Source: Streptomyces sp. XD-27 (GTDB taxonomy: Bacteria > Actinomycetota > Actinomycetes > Streptomycetales > Streptomycetaceae). Taken from it: a DNA stretch of 64,000 bases. The position numbers were made by a program, and so were the translations under genes. The DNA lies in contig NZ_CP130713.1 in the NCBI RefSeq assembly GCF_030553055.1, forward strand, positions 7,130,001 through 7,194,000, given 5' to 3'. Position 1 is the first letter of the stretch. Each line of letters starts with the position of its first letter. Positions 14,249 to 23,556 of this stretch are shown piece by piece. The notes below the pieces were generated by a model, which saw nothing but the letters and a program-made list of their open reading frames with translations, had not been told where the DNA came from and ran no database searches.

Positions 14249-16612
14249 TCAGTGCGAGGGGCTCACCTGCACCGTCGTCAGCCGACCGTCCTGGGCCTCC
14301 TTCACCACCGCGATCCTCGTCCCGGTGTCCGGCACCTTCACCCCGACCTGCGGCAGCTCCTCGTTCCAGTACGTGCCCGTGTGGTCGTCGAAGACCGGCA
14401 CGCCCGGGCGCTCCGGGACGACCACGGGCACTCCGGCGCGGTGCAGCAGGATCTCGTCACTCGGCCGGAGCGAGAAGGGCGCGTCGAAGGTCTGCGCCCG
14501 CGCGTTGACCAGCGTTCCGTCCGTGAACCGCAGCGCCTGCGGCCGGGCGTCGACCGGCAGGAGCATGCCCTTGCCCGGGTGCGCCTTGGTGGTGTTGTCG
14601 CTGTAGGCGGTGTCCCAGAGCCAGACGAGCACGCCCTCCTGGTACGGGTAGAACTCCACCGTGTCCTTCTTCTCCGGGTGGGCGGCGTCGCCGGTCCAGC
14701 CGAAGTTGTACGGGCCGGTCTTCAGGTAGGCGCCGTACCCGGTGTGGCGGCGGTTCTCCACGAGGTAGGCCCGCGGGTGCTCGGCGGTGCCCGTGCGCCC
14801 CTGGGTCCGTGACCACTTCACGGCGCTCCAGCCGTTGGCGCCCTGCTCGGCGCCGTCGCGCAGCAGCTCGGTGCCGCCCGCGGTGATGCGGATGTCGTCG
14901 AAGGTGACGCCCTTGCCGTGGGTGTTGCTGTCGGAGGTCACCCGCAGCCGCAGCTGTACGCTCCGGCCGGTGAACCGGTCCAGCGGCACGCTCAGCTCCG
15001 TCCAGCCGCCCGAGGCGCCGGAGATCCCGTTGGCCGGAAGGGGCCGTCCGCCGACGGTGCCGGTCAGGGGGGTCCAGCGCACCCCGCCGTCCGTGGACGC
15101 CTCCACCGTCAGGAAGTCGTAGCCCTCCTCGGTGTCGTACCAGGCCCTGGCGTCGAGGCGGGCCGCGCCGCCCGCGGCGGTCAGGTCGACGGTGCGGGTC
15201 AGGGTGTTGTCCATGTAGTCGCCGGTGCCGCTCCACCACTGGCTGCCGCCCTCGTAGGGGTCGGTCAGGTCGGTGGAGGTGGTCGACGGCGGCAGGTGCA
15301 CCAAGAGCGCCTGCGGGTCCTCGGTGTTGTACCCGGACACGCCCAGCAGGGCGCGGGTCTTACGGCCCGCGTCGGCCTCGGTGTAGTCCAGCCAGCCCAA
15401 CTGCAGCTTGCTCCAGGCGTCGAGGTCGCCCGGATACTCGCCGGTCGTGTTGCGGCCCTTGGCCAGGTACGAGGCGGACGACATCAGCGACCAGAAGTTG
15501 ACGCTGTTGTCGCCGTCGGAGCTGTACATGTCCGGCAGGCCCAGGTCGTGGCCGAACTCGTGGGCGAACAGGCCGACCCCGCTGTTCTCGCCGCCGGTGA
15601 GGTAGTCGCCTGCCCAGATGCCGGACTCACCGACCGGGGCGCCGCCGTTCTTGTTGCCCTCGGGGCCCGCGGATCCGGCCTGGTTCCAGTACGCGAACCA
15701 GCGGTGCGCCCAGACGGCGCCGGTGCCCTGCTTGCCGCCGCCCCAGGTCTGGTCCTTCCCGGCGTGGACGATCATCAGGTGGTCGAGGTAGCCGTCGGGC
15801 TCGTCGAAGTTCCCGTCGCGGTCGAAGTCGTAGCGGTCCCAGACGTCGTACTCGGCGAGCTGGGCCTTGATCTCGGCCGGGGTGCGGCCCTTGGCCCGCT
15901 CGGAGTGGTACCAGGCGTTGGTGGCGTCGCGCACCAGGTCCCAGTTGGTGCGGCACTGACCGGACTCGGAGCAGTTGTCGGTGCCGTAGCGGTTCTCGTT
16001 CCAGGGCAGCTTCACCCAGTCGGTGACGTGGCCGTCCATGTCGTACCGGCCGGAGGACTGGAGCCGGTAGTAGTTGCGCAGGCTGACGGCGCCGGGCTTG
16101 TCGCCGAAGAACCGCTGCTGGTAGTAGGCGCGGTCGAAGTCCTTGCGCCAGACCGTGTGGTTGTCGGCCTTGGCGGGCTTGTCGATGGTGTTGTGCAGGG
16201 GGCCGGGCTCACCGCCGAAGCGGGGCTTGCCCTCGAACTCGGTGGTGTTGTCCACCTGCTCGCCGAACTCCGCGAGGATGACGAAGATCTTGTCCTTGCG
16301 TTCCTGGGCGAGTTCCACGTAGCGCTTTCCGACCTTGACCCGCTGCGGGAGCCGGCCGTCGACCGTGTCGATACGGCCCGCCGCCACCTGCTCCAGGGCC
16401 TGTCGGCGCACGGCCTGCTGCTGCAGTTCCTGGCGGCTGGGCGCCGGCGGAGCCTCGGCGCCGTGCCCGTGGCGGGCGTCGTGCGGGTGGTCGGCGGCCG
16501 GTGGAGGCGCGGTGACGGGTGCGGGTGCGGCGAGCGCCTGGGCGCTGATGGCGGGGGCGGCGAGGAGTGCGAGGGCTATCGCCGCTCCTGCCCCCTTGAG
16601 TCTGCGCGACAT
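14249..16612 (-). CDS. Secreted M6-family metalloprotease (immune inhibitor A-like)
   Basis: A 787-residue secreted protease: a twin-basic start and signal peptide (about residues 1-29), a pro-region, and the zinc motif HEFGHDLGLPD at 351-361 with GDNSVNFWSLMSSASY carrying the Met-turn. The long C-terminal part (residues ~450-787) is beta-rich with CBM-like features (VTFDDIRITAGGTELLRDGA). M6 peptidases of this type degrade host or environmental proteins; in streptomycetes they are probably nutritional. The ATG at 16612 has AAGGGATC ahead of it. Its promoter region contains a 17-base sequence identical to one upstream of the D-hydroxyproline dehydrogenase operon, linking it to the locus 30 kb away. 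Confidence 0.9.
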   Translation of the reverse strand: MSRRLKGAGAAIALALLAAPAISAQALAAPAPVTAPPPAADHPHDARHGHGAEAPPAPSRQELQQQAVRRQALEQVAAGRIDTVDGRLPQRVKVGKRYVELAQERKDKIFVILAEFGEQVDNTTEFEGKPRFGGEPGPLHNTIDKPAKADNHTVWRKDFDRAYYQQRFFGDKPGAVSLRNYYRLQSSGRYDMDGHVTDWVKLPWNENRYGTDNCSESGQCRTNWDLVRDATNAWYHSERAKGRTPAEIKAQLAEYDVWDRYDFDRDGNFDEPDGYLDHLMIVHAGKDQTWGGGKQGTGAVWAHRWFAYWNQAGSAGPEGNKNGGAPVGESGIWAGDYLTGGENSGVGLFAHEFGHDLGLPDMYSSDGDNSVNFWSLMSSASYLAKGRNTTGEYPGDLDAWSKLQLGWLDYTEADAGRKTRALLGVSGYNTEDPQALLVHLPPSTTSTDLTDPYEGGSQWWSGTGDYMDNTLTRTVDLTAAGGAARLDARAWYDTEEGYDFLTVEASTDGGVRWTPLTGTVGGRPLPANGISGASGGWTELSVPLDRFTGRSVQLRLRVTSDSNTHGKGVTFDDIRITAGGTELLRDGAEQGANGWSAVKWSRTQGRTGTAEHPRAYLVENRRHTGYGAYLKTGPYNFGWTGDAAHPEKKDTVEFYPYQEGVLVWLWDTAYSDNTTKAHPGKGMLLPVDARPQALRFTDGTLVNARAQTFDAPFSLRPSDEILLHRAGVPVVVPERPGVPVFDDHTGTYWNEELPQVGVKVPDTGTRIAVVKEAQDGRLTTVQVSPSH

Positions 16613-16643
16613 GACTGATCCCTTCGAAGGAGTCGCCGGGCGC

Positions 16644-16660
16644 GCAGTAATATTTCACAT
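16644..16660 (-). promoter_or_regulatory. Shared operator-like 17-mer upstream of the M6 protease (site A)
   Basis: On the minus strand this is ATGTGAAATATTACTGC, 31-48 bases before the protease ATG. The identical 17 bases occur at 45417-45433 before the D-hydroxyproline dehydrogenase operon. The core GTGAAATATTAC belongs to a family of six sites in the window. Position near the start suggests a repressor or activator site overlapping the promoter. Confidence 0.6.
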
Positions 16661-16816
16661 GTCACAGGTGAGGGGTAGATGTCGGAGACGTCCGATGGCG
16701 ATGCCGAGGCGGGAGCTGAAAGCATCCGCGATCTGGGGGATCTAGGTCATGATCTGACCCACATGGCCCGTAGCGTGGTTCTCGTCCGAGGGAACGGCAA
16801 CAACGGAGGCCGAGAC

Positions 16817-17344
16817 ATGAGCGAGACCACGACCGACACCGGTGAGCGCGCCGACCTGCTGGCGATGCTGGCCCAGCACCGGCACTTCCTGCGCTTCACC
16901 ACGCGCGACCTCACCGACGAGCAGGCCAGGAAGCGGACCACCGCCAGCGAGCTGTGCCTGGGCGGCCTGGTCAAGCACGTCGCCGCGGTCGAGCGGACCT
17001 GGACGGCCTTCATCCTGGAAGGCCCGTCGGCGATGCCCGACTTCACCACCATCACCGAGGCCGACCTGGCCCGGCGGGCCGACGAGTTCCGGCTGCTGCC
17101 CGAGGAGACCCTGGCGGGCGTGCTGGCCGACTACGCCGAAGCGGCCCAGCGTATGGATGAGTTGGTGGCCTCGCTGCCCGACCTGGGCGCGACCCAGCCG
17201 CTGCCGAAGGCCCCGTGGTTCGAGGCCGGAGCGTACTGGTCGGTCCGCCGAGTCCTGATGCACGTCATCGCCGAGACCGCCCAGCACGCGGGCCACGCCG
17301 ACATCATTCGCGAGTCCCTGGACGGCGCCAAGAGCATGGGGTAG
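16817..17344 (+). CDS. DinB/DUF664-family protein
   Basis: A 175-residue four-helix-bundle protein. The metal-binding His pattern is visible: GGLVKHVAAVERTW (first His), RRVLMHVIAETAQHAGHADI (second and third). DinB-like proteins include mycothiol-dependent transferases and many of unknown substrate; this DUF664 subgroup (DLLAMLAQHRHFLRFTTRDL, MDELVASLPDLG) is common in streptomycetes in many copies, and a second member lies at 28.0-28.5 kb. GGAGG lies eight bases before ATG 16817. It is divergent from the M6 protease gene. Confidence 0.8.
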   Translation: MSETTTDTGERADLLAMLAQHRHFLRFTTRDLTDEQARKRTTASELCLGGLVKHVAAVERTWTAFILEGPSAMPDFTTITEADLARRADEFRLLPEETLAGVLADYAEAAQRMDELVASLPDLGATQPLPKAPWFEAGAYWSVRRVLMHVIAETAQHAGHADIIRESLDGAKSMG

Positions 17345-17555
17345 CCGACCGGTTCGGCCGCAGCCGCCCCCGGTGAGTAGACCGAGTGCCGTGTCCGAGG
17401 AGGAGTTCGCTTCTCCGGATCCGTCGCGGCGGGTCACAGCACGGCCTCATCCTCGCCGATCGGCTGCGGTCACCACCCGCGGTGCCTAGAGTGCCGCGGT
17501 AAGGGTGGTTTGCGCCGGTGGGCGAACCGGCCGTACGGGGGGCGGGGGCGTACCG

Positions 17556-18523
17556 ATGAGTGGTGCGGGGGCAGGCCGGGCAGGGACCGCCGCGTGGGCG
17601 GAGCGTCTGCGCGACCGGCTGCTCGCGCCGATCGGCGCGGTGTTCGCCGGAAGTCCGGAGGCGGTGGAGCAGACGGTCATCTGCGCGCTCGCCGAGGGGC
17701 ATGTGCTGATCGAGGGTCAGCCCGGCAGCGGGAAGACGACCCTGGCCCAGGCCCTCGCCCGGGCGACGGCGGGCTCCTGCCGCCGGATCCAGTTCACCCC
17801 GGATCTGCTGCCCGCCGAGGTGACCGGCTACGCCGTGCCCGACGGTGTCGGCGGCGGTCTGCGGTTCCGGGAGGGTCCGCTCTTCGCCAACGTCGTGGTG
17901 GCCGACGAGATCAACCGCGCCTCTCCCAAGACGCAGTCGGCGCTGCTGGAGGCCATGGAGGAGCGTCAGGTGACGGTGGACGGCGAAACCCTGCCGCTGC
18001 CGGAGCCGTTCCTGCTGGCCGCCACCCAGAACCCCGTCGAGTTGCAGGGCACCTACCCCTCCCCGAGGCACAGCTCGACCGGTTCCTGATGCGGGTGGTG
18101 GTCGGCGACCCCGACGAGGCCACGGAGTGCGAGATCGCCGCCGGCCGCATCGGCAAGGCGGCCGACGTGCGCCCGCTGATGGCTCCCGGGGAACTGAACG
18201 CCGCGATCGAGGCGTTGGGCGCGGTGCCCGCCCCCGCGCCGCTGACCGCCTACGCGGTACGGCTCGCCAGGGCCACCCGCACCCACCCCGACGTGGCCCG
18301 GGGGGTGAGCGTCCGGGCCACCGCGGGGCTGGTCCGCGCGGCGCGGGCGCGGGCCATGCTGGCCGGACGCCGCTACCCGGTGGCGGACGACGTCCAGGCG
18401 CTGGCGGTGCCGGTGCTCGCGCACCGGATGGTGGTCCACCTCGGGTCGGGGCGGGAGCCGACGGACGTGGTCGCCGAACTGGTCCGGCGGGTACCGGTCG
18501 CCGAACGCACGGCGGTGCGGTGA
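17556..18523 (+). CDS. MoxR-type AAA+ ATPase, with a one-base frameshift
   Basis: MoxR-family ATPase of about 322 residues when the frame is repaired. Walker A is EGQPGSGKTTLAQALAR, Walker B VVVADEINRASPKTQSALLE, and sensor 1 ATQNPVELQGTYP. At 18053-18067 the expected TYPLPEAQLDRF is broken: the frame reads TYPSPRHSSTGS and stops at 18089, while the next frame continues with DRFLMRVVVGDPDEATECEI to a normal MoxR C-terminus ending at 18523. One base missing in a C-rich run explains this, so a sequence error is quite possible; if real, the ATPase lacks its lid domain. MoxR proteins act as chaperones for proteins encoded by adjacent DUF58 and transglutaminase genes. TGATG overlaps the next gene. 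Confidence 0.8.
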
Positions 18524-19863
18524 TGGACCGGGCCACGGGGCGGGCAGCGGTTCGGGGGTGGTTCACGAGGCGGGCCACCGCCCGAGGCCGGACTCCGGGC
18601 CGGACCACGGTCCAAGGCCGATTCCTGGGGCGGACCACGGTCCGGCCGACCACGCGCGGGCGGTGGCTGCTGGGCCTGTCCGCCACCGCGCTGGCCGACG
18701 CCTGCATCCTGCGGCAGCATCTGCTGGCCGGCCTCGGCGCGGCGGGGCTGGCCGCCTGCGCGGTGGCGCTGCTCAGCGCTCCCCGCCGCGTGCCGCTGGA
18801 CATCGTCCGCGAACGGCTGTCGCCTTCACCCGCTGTGCGCGGTCAGCGGGTCGAGACCGGCTACGTGGTCCGGGGCGCCACCCGGGCGGCGGGCGCCACG
18901 ACGGTCCGCGAACGCTGGCGCAGCACACCGCTCGGTACGGCGCAGGAGTGGGCGGTCGACGTCTCGGGCGCCGAGGGCCGCGCGCTGTCGCCGCCCCTGC
19001 GCCGAGGCGTCTGGGAAGCGGGGCCGCCGGCGCTGGAATGGCGGGATCCGACAGGGCTGGCCCGCGCCCGGGCGCATGTCGGCGCGGGCGCCCGGCTGTT
19101 GGTCCACCCCGCGGTCGTCGAGGAACTGCGCTGGCCCCGCGCGGTGGCGGGAGAGCTCTCCGGCACCACCCGCTGCGCCGATCCCGAGGACGTCTTCGAG
19201 TTCCATTCACTGCGCCCCCGTCAGCCGGGCGAGGCGCCGCGCCGGGTGCACTGGCCGGCGTCGCTGCGTACCGGCGTCCTCCAGATCCGGCAGAGCCCCT
19301 CGACCACGGGCGGAGGCACCGCGGTGCTGCTGGACCTGGCTCCCGTCCACGCGGACCCGGCCCCCGCTCCCAGCCGACCGGACCACGACCACGTGGAGTC
19401 GGCGGTCGACTGCGCCGCGAGCCTGGCGGTCGCCGCGCTGCGCGCCGACTCGCCCGTCGAGCTGTGGCACCCCGCGCTGACCCGCGGGCCGGTCGCCTGC
19501 CCGCCCGGGGCGGCGGGCCGCCGGATGGTGCTCGACGAGCTTTCCGCGGTGGCGCCTCCGGCCGGTCCCCGGGACGGGTGCGCGCCCGCCATGGAGCTGT
19601 CGGAGGCGGCCCGGGCCCTGGCCGCCGGACCACGCGCGGCACTGGCCGTGGTGTGCACCACCCGTGACCTCAGCGCCGCCGAGCCCCAACTGGCCGTGCT
19701 GGCCGGGCGCTTCCGCTGGGTGGCGGTGGTCCGCGCCGCCGAAGCGGCCACCGGGGCGTTCCTGCGCGTCGGGCGGGTGCGGTACGGCCAGGTGAGCCGT
19801 CCGGCGGAGCTGCCGCCCCTGATGCTGTCCCTGGCCCCTCTCCCCGACCACGACCGGGCATGA
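18523..19863 (+). CDS. DUF58 membrane-associated protein
   Basis: A 446-residue protein with an Arg/Thr-rich cytoplasmic start (repeats of GRTT and TVRP in the first ~45 residues), two adjacent membrane helices (about 47-88), and the DUF58 signature FEFHSLRPRQPGEAPRRVHW, typical of the VWA-like domain that pairs with MoxR ATPases. Its ATG overlaps the MoxR stop (TGATG), and the next gene starts six bases after its stop, giving a tight three-gene operon. The function of such modules is thought to be assembly or maturation of envelope complexes. The basic N-terminal repeat is unusual and could be a lineage extension. Confidence 0.85.
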   Translation: MDRATGRAAVRGWFTRRATARGRTPGRTTVQGRFLGRTTVRPTTRGRWLLGLSATALADACILRQHLLAGLGAAGLAACAVALLSAPRRVPLDIVRERLSPSPAVRGQRVETGYVVRGATRAAGATTVRERWRSTPLGTAQEWAVDVSGAEGRALSPPLRRGVWEAGPPALEWRDPTGLARARAHVGAGARLLVHPAVVEELRWPRAVAGELSGTTRCADPEDVFEFHSLRPRQPGEAPRRVHWPASLRTGVLQIRQSPSTTGGGTAVLLDLAPVHADPAPAPSRPDHDHVESAVDCAASLAVAALRADSPVELWHPALTRGPVACPPGAAGRRMVLDELSAVAPPAGPRDGCAPAMELSEAARALAAGPRAALAVVCTTRDLSAAEPQLAVLAGRFRWVAVVRAAEAATGAFLRVGRVRYGQVSRPAELPPLMLSLAPLPDHDRA

Positions 19864-19869
19864 CCGGCC

Positions 19870-21387
19870 ATGACGGCCATGACCGCGCCTGAGGCTTCCG
19901 CGGCGGCCGCGGTCGCCGCCGTCTGCCTGATGGCGGTGCTGCTGCTCGCCGGGCGCCGCGCCCCGCTACGGCACCGGCGCGGACTGAGCGCCGTGGCGGT
20001 GGTGACCGTCGCGTCGGCCGGTGCCGCCGCGGCGCTGCTCCCGTTGCCGCCTCGGGCGGCCCAGCGCCCCGCCCCCGCCCCGTCGTCCTCCGCACCCACG
20101 GAGCAGGACCCGCTCCACCGGCTGACGCGCCCGGCGCGGCACGGCGCCGCCGAGGTCTTCCGTGCGACCCTGACCGGCCGGCTGCGGACCCGGCCGCCGA
20201 CCTGGCCGCTGCTGGCGTACCAGGACTTCTCCGACGGCCGGGGCTGGTCGGCCGAACCGGCGCTGCGCCCCGCTCCCCGCCCCCGGCCCGCGGCAGGGCG
20301 GGACCCGGTCACCGTCACGCTGGCCCGTCCGGCGCGCCTGCTGCCGCACCCCTGGGGCGCGGTCGCGGTCGGCGGCTTCCGGGAGGACCCTCGCCACGAG
20401 GCGCTGTACGCGCCCTCGGCGGTCACGCGGTACGAGCTGACCGCGCCCGCCCCCGTCCCCCCGTCCCGCGCGCGACTCCGGGCCGCCGCACCGGTCCCCG
20501 CCGCCGACCGCGTGCCGCGCTGCGCCGCCCGTGCCCTGGACGGCCTGCGCAAGGACGCCCTGCGGGCCGGGCCGGCCGCGGGAGACCGGCTGGAGCGGCT
20601 GCGGGACCGGCTCGGCTCGCCGCCGTACCGGTACCGCCCGTCGGCAGGCCCGGGGACGGACTGCGCCGCCCTCCGCCAGCTGCTGACGACCCATCAGGGG
20701 AGCGGTGCGCAATACGCGACCGCCTTCGCCCTGACCGCGCGCACGCTGGGCGTCTCCAGCCGGGTCGTGGTGGGATACCGGCCCCGGCACGCTCCCGCCG
20801 GCGGTGTGGTGACGGTGACCGGGGCGGACGCGCTGGCCTGGCCGCAGGTGCGGTTCGCCGGGCTCGGCTGGACGGACTACCTGCCGCTGCCGGGCGCGGC
20901 GGGGCGGCGTACCGCCGCGCCGGATCCCGAGGCCGGTGCCGCCGCCCACACGCCCGAGCCCTCCGCGCACCCGGCCCGCTCCCCGTCCCATCTCCCGCTG
21001 TACGTCCGCCTCCTGATCCTGCTCGGCCTGTCGGCGATGTGGCCCGTCCTGGCAGGCGTACTCCGGGCCGTCCGCCGACGCCCCCGCGGCGGCCGCCGGG
21101 CCCCCGCCGACCAGCGCATCCTCGCCGCCTGGCAGGACGTCGTCCGGGTCGCCGAGGCCGGGCGGCCCCGGCCGGTCGGCTCGACGGCCCGTCAGACGGC
21201 ACAGGCGACGGGCCTGGCGCCGGTGCTCGCCCTCGCCAGGCTCACCGAACGAGCGCTCTACCACGTGGTGGACGACGATGACGCCCGGCGCGCGGTCCGG
21301 CTGGCGGCACACTGCCGCCGCGTGCTGCGCGCGCGCCGTCGCCGCGCCCTGGTCACGGCGGCGCTGCGTCCGGGTGCCCGTCGGTGA
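19870..21387 (+). CDS. TgpA-like transglutaminase-domain protein lacking the catalytic triad
   Basis: A 505-residue protein with two N-terminal membrane helices (about 13-28 and 39-58), an extracytoplasmic domain, a transglutaminase-like core (about 245-345), a further helix (~377-398) and a cytoplasmic tail. The core is recognisable as SGAQYATAFALTARTLGVSS, RVVVGYRP, GADALAWPQVRFAGLGWTDY. In active family members the first motif is YCEQFA, the second DAHAWP and the third FDPTP; here Cys is Gly279, His is Leu322 and Asp is Leu339. All three catalytic residues are gone while the fold is kept, so it is likely a pseudoenzyme. It is also shorter than usual TgpA proteins, with fewer membrane helices. 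Last gene of the MoxR-DUF58 operon. Confidence 0.8.
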   Translation: MTAMTAPEASAAAAVAAVCLMAVLLLAGRRAPLRHRRGLSAVAVVTVASAGAAAALLPLPPRAAQRPAPAPSSSAPTEQDPLHRLTRPARHGAAEVFRATLTGRLRTRPPTWPLLAYQDFSDGRGWSAEPALRPAPRPRPAAGRDPVTVTLARPARLLPHPWGAVAVGGFREDPRHEALYAPSAVTRYELTAPAPVPPSRARLRAAAPVPAADRVPRCAARALDGLRKDALRAGPAAGDRLERLRDRLGSPPYRYRPSAGPGTDCAALRQLLTTHQGSGAQYATAFALTARTLGVSSRVVVGYRPRHAPAGGVVTVTGADALAWPQVRFAGLGWTDYLPLPGAAGRRTAAPDPEAGAAAHTPEPSAHPARSPSHLPLYVRLLILLGLSAMWPVLAGVLRAVRRRPRGGRRAPADQRILAAWQDVVRVAEAGRPRPVGSTARQTAQATGLAPVLALARLTERALYHVVDDDDARRAVRLAAHCRRVLRARRRRALVTAALRPGARR

Positions 21388-21442
21388 TGCCGGGTCCGGG
21401 CCGCCGTCCGGTCGGCTGCCGCCGGGGGCCGGTCGGCGGTGG

Positions 21443-22285
21443 TCAGCAGCCGGGGGCGAGCGTGACGGTGGCCCGGTCCAGCAGCGTGCTGTGCGGGGGG
21501 ATTGTGATGGTCACGCCGGGCCGCCACCGCTCGGCCTCCTCGGCCCCGCTGGGGTCGAGCCAGTACACCGACAGCTCCGTGGGCCCGTAGTCGCGGCAGG
21601 TCCGGAAGACGAAGAGGTTCTTCTGCCAGGTCGTGGCGGTGAACCGGTCGGCGGTCTTGCGCTCCACCGGGTACTGGCCGTACAGCGGCTCGTCCGCGAG
21701 CGGCATCCCCGCACCGTCGGTGAGGATTCTGGAGACGATCCAGAGCCGCCCCTGGGATCCGTCCCCGGCGGGGTACCGGGGCACCGCGAGGGTGACGGTG
21801 GGGTACGGGGCGGTGGCGGAACCCCCGTCGCAGGGCGCGACGAACGCAGCACGGAAGCCGTGCGCCGCCTTGGTGGACCGGCAGGGCTTGTCCGGCGCCT
21901 GCGTGGGCGGAGGCGGCGAGGGGGTGACCGTCGGCGAGGTGGGCGGCGGCGGACTCGGCGGCGGCGTCGGCGAGGACGTCGGCCCGCTGGACGGGGTCGG
22001 CGACGCCGAGGATGCGGCGGCACCGCCGCCCCCGCCGGTGAGCCAGGGCGTGAAGGCCGTGACCAGGGCGGCGACGGCGGTGGCGATGGCGACGCCGCTG
22101 CCGATCGCCACCGGCCAGCCGACCCGCCGGGACCGTTCCGCGCCCGGCTCCCCACTCGGCTCACCACCGGCCTCCCCGTCCGCGGGGGCGGCGGCCGCGC
22201 CCTCGCCTGCCCCGTCCGCAGGGGTGGACGCGGTGCCCTCGGCTCTCTCGTCGGACGGGTCCGGTGGATCGGAGGGTGTGCTCAT
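21443..22285 (-). CDS. Membrane-anchored protein with Pro-rich linker and secreted-type C-terminal domain (paralogue 1)
   Basis: A 280-residue protein: an acidic, Ala/Pro-rich cytoplasmic part (1-50), one membrane helix (about 56-83), a Pro/Ser/Thr linker (to ~130), then a ~150-residue domain (FRAAFVAPCDG, VTLAVPRYPAGDGSQGRLWI, LFVFRTCRDYGPTELSVYWL, ending with a Cys two residues from the C-terminus). Four conserved Cys suggest disulphides outside the cell. The C-terminal domain is clearly homologous to that of the next gene upstream, so the two are tandem duplicates. I do not recognise the domain. A ribosome site (AAGGAGAC) supports ATG 22285. Confidence 0.75.
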   Translation of the reverse strand: MSTPSDPPDPSDERAEGTASTPADGAGEGAAAAPADGEAGGEPSGEPGAERSRRVGWPVAIGSGVAIATAVAALVTAFTPWLTGGGGGAAASSASPTPSSGPTSSPTPPPSPPPPTSPTVTPSPPPPTQAPDKPCRSTKAAHGFRAAFVAPCDGGSATAPYPTVTLAVPRYPAGDGSQGRLWIVSRILTDGAGMPLADEPLYGQYPVERKTADRFTATTWQKNLFVFRTCRDYGPTELSVYWLDPSGAEEAERWRPGVTITIPPHSTLLDRATVTLAPGC

Positions 22286-22378
22286 ACGGGTCTCCTTCGC
22301 GCCGGGACGGGGGCCGGCTGTCGCGGCCGTGCGACCGAGGTGCGCGCCGCGCGGTCAGCCGAGGTGCGCGCCGGGCGG

Positions 22379-23329
22379 TCAGCGGCAGGCGTCGTGCCGG
22401 GTCACGGTGATCCGGTCCATCAGGACGCTGTCCTCGGGGATGCGCACCGGTGTGGACTCGCGCCACTCCTGCTGCGCGTAGGCCAGACCGGCCGACGACA
22501 GCAGATAGATCCGCAACTGGACCCGGGTGCGGTCGGTCAGGGGAGCGCAGCCCTTCCCGACGATGACGTTGTTCCGCCAGACGTCCGGGTGGCCCGTCTC
22601 CTGGGACGTCCCAGGGCCCAGCGCCAGCGGGTAGAACTCCGAGAAGGTGTACGACTCGGGAAGCCGCCGACCGGCGGCGTCGGTGAGCACGGTGCCGGTG
22701 ATCACGAACGCCCCCTGGCCCTCGCCCGGGTACCTCGGCACCTTCAGCCGGACCGACACCAGTTGCGGGACCGCGGCCCCTTCGCAGGGGGAGGTGAAAC
22801 CGATCCGCAGTCCCTGCCACGGGCGCGCGTCCCCGCAGCGGTCCGGCCCGGGCGGGGAGGGCCCGGTGGCGGGGGACCCGGGAGGGGTGGTGCCCGGTGC
22901 CGGGGTGGCCGGCCCCGAGGGAGCCGGCCCGCGCGACGAGGGCTCATCGGTCCCCGGCAGACGCGAGAATGACGGCCGGTCAGGCACGCCCGCCGACGGG
23001 GAGGGCGGCTGCTGCCCGCCGTGATCGGTACGGTGCGTCGGGCTCGTCGGGCTCGTCGAGCCGCTGGAGCGCGAGGGTTCCGATGAACCGGTGCTCGGCG
23101 CTACGGACAGCGGCGGTGGAGCCGTTGGCGACGCGCTGCCGGACGCCTCGGCCGACGCCCCCGTAGGCGGCGAGGGCGCGATGCCCTCGCCATCGCGTGT
23201 CAGCGTCAGCCCGGTGGCCCGCGCAGGCTCTCCGTCGGACGCGCCGGGCCCCGCCGCGGCCAGTGCCGCCGCCACCCCGAGGGTGCACACGGCGCCGATG
23301 AACAGGTTGGATCTCCTGGCGCGTCTCAT
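22379..23329 (-). CDS. Membrane/secreted protein with Pro/Ser-rich linker (paralogue 2)
   Basis: A 316-residue protein from ATG 23329, chosen because GGGGGATC lies just before it (an upstream in-frame ATG at 23353 lacks this). It starts with Arg residues and a hydrophobic segment (LFIGAVCTLGVAAALAAA; signal peptide or anchor), followed by a long Ser/Pro/Thr/Gly linker (~25-165) and a ~150-residue domain (LRIGFTSPCEG, VRLKVPRYPGEGQGAFVITG, LTDAAGRRLPESYTFSEFYP, WRNNVIVGKGCAPL, VRIPEDSVLMDRITVT). The same order of motifs and Cys residues occurs in the downstream paralogue 93 bases away, and they are probably one transcript. Function unknown. Confidence 0.75.
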   Translation of the reverse strand: MRRARRSNLFIGAVCTLGVAAALAAAGPGASDGEPARATGLTLTRDGEGIAPSPPTGASAEASGSASPTAPPPLSVAPSTGSSEPSRSSGSTSPTSPTHRTDHGGQQPPSPSAGVPDRPSFSRLPGTDEPSSRGPAPSGPATPAPGTTPPGSPATGPSPPGPDRCGDARPWQGLRIGFTSPCEGAAVPQLVSVRLKVPRYPGEGQGAFVITGTVLTDAAGRRLPESYTFSEFYPLALGPGTSQETGHPDVWRNNVIVGKGCAPLTDRTRVQLRIYLLSSAGLAYAQQEWRESTPVRIPEDSVLMDRITVTRHDACR

Positions 23330-23556
23330 GATCCCCCGTGCCGAACTCGCCATGAATAAGCGGTAATTGGCTCACTTCAGCCTATCCGAAGACGCACCGC
23401 AAGGAGAGGTGACAGACGGTACTACCGTCGGGTAACGGGCGATGGCGTACATATGCTCGCCGCCGCTCGCCGTTGCTCGCGGAAGCGATTCCCCAGGCTG
23501 TGCGGCGCTGACGTGGTCGTGGATTTCCAGGGAGTCAGGGCGTATAGCCTGGAGAA

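Noticed and set aside
14918..16618. A 566-codon open frame on the plus strand opposite the M6 protease.
   Set aside because: It is composed of Val/Gly/Ala/Arg-rich low-complexity sequence typical of antisense frames in high-G+C genes and shows no domain.
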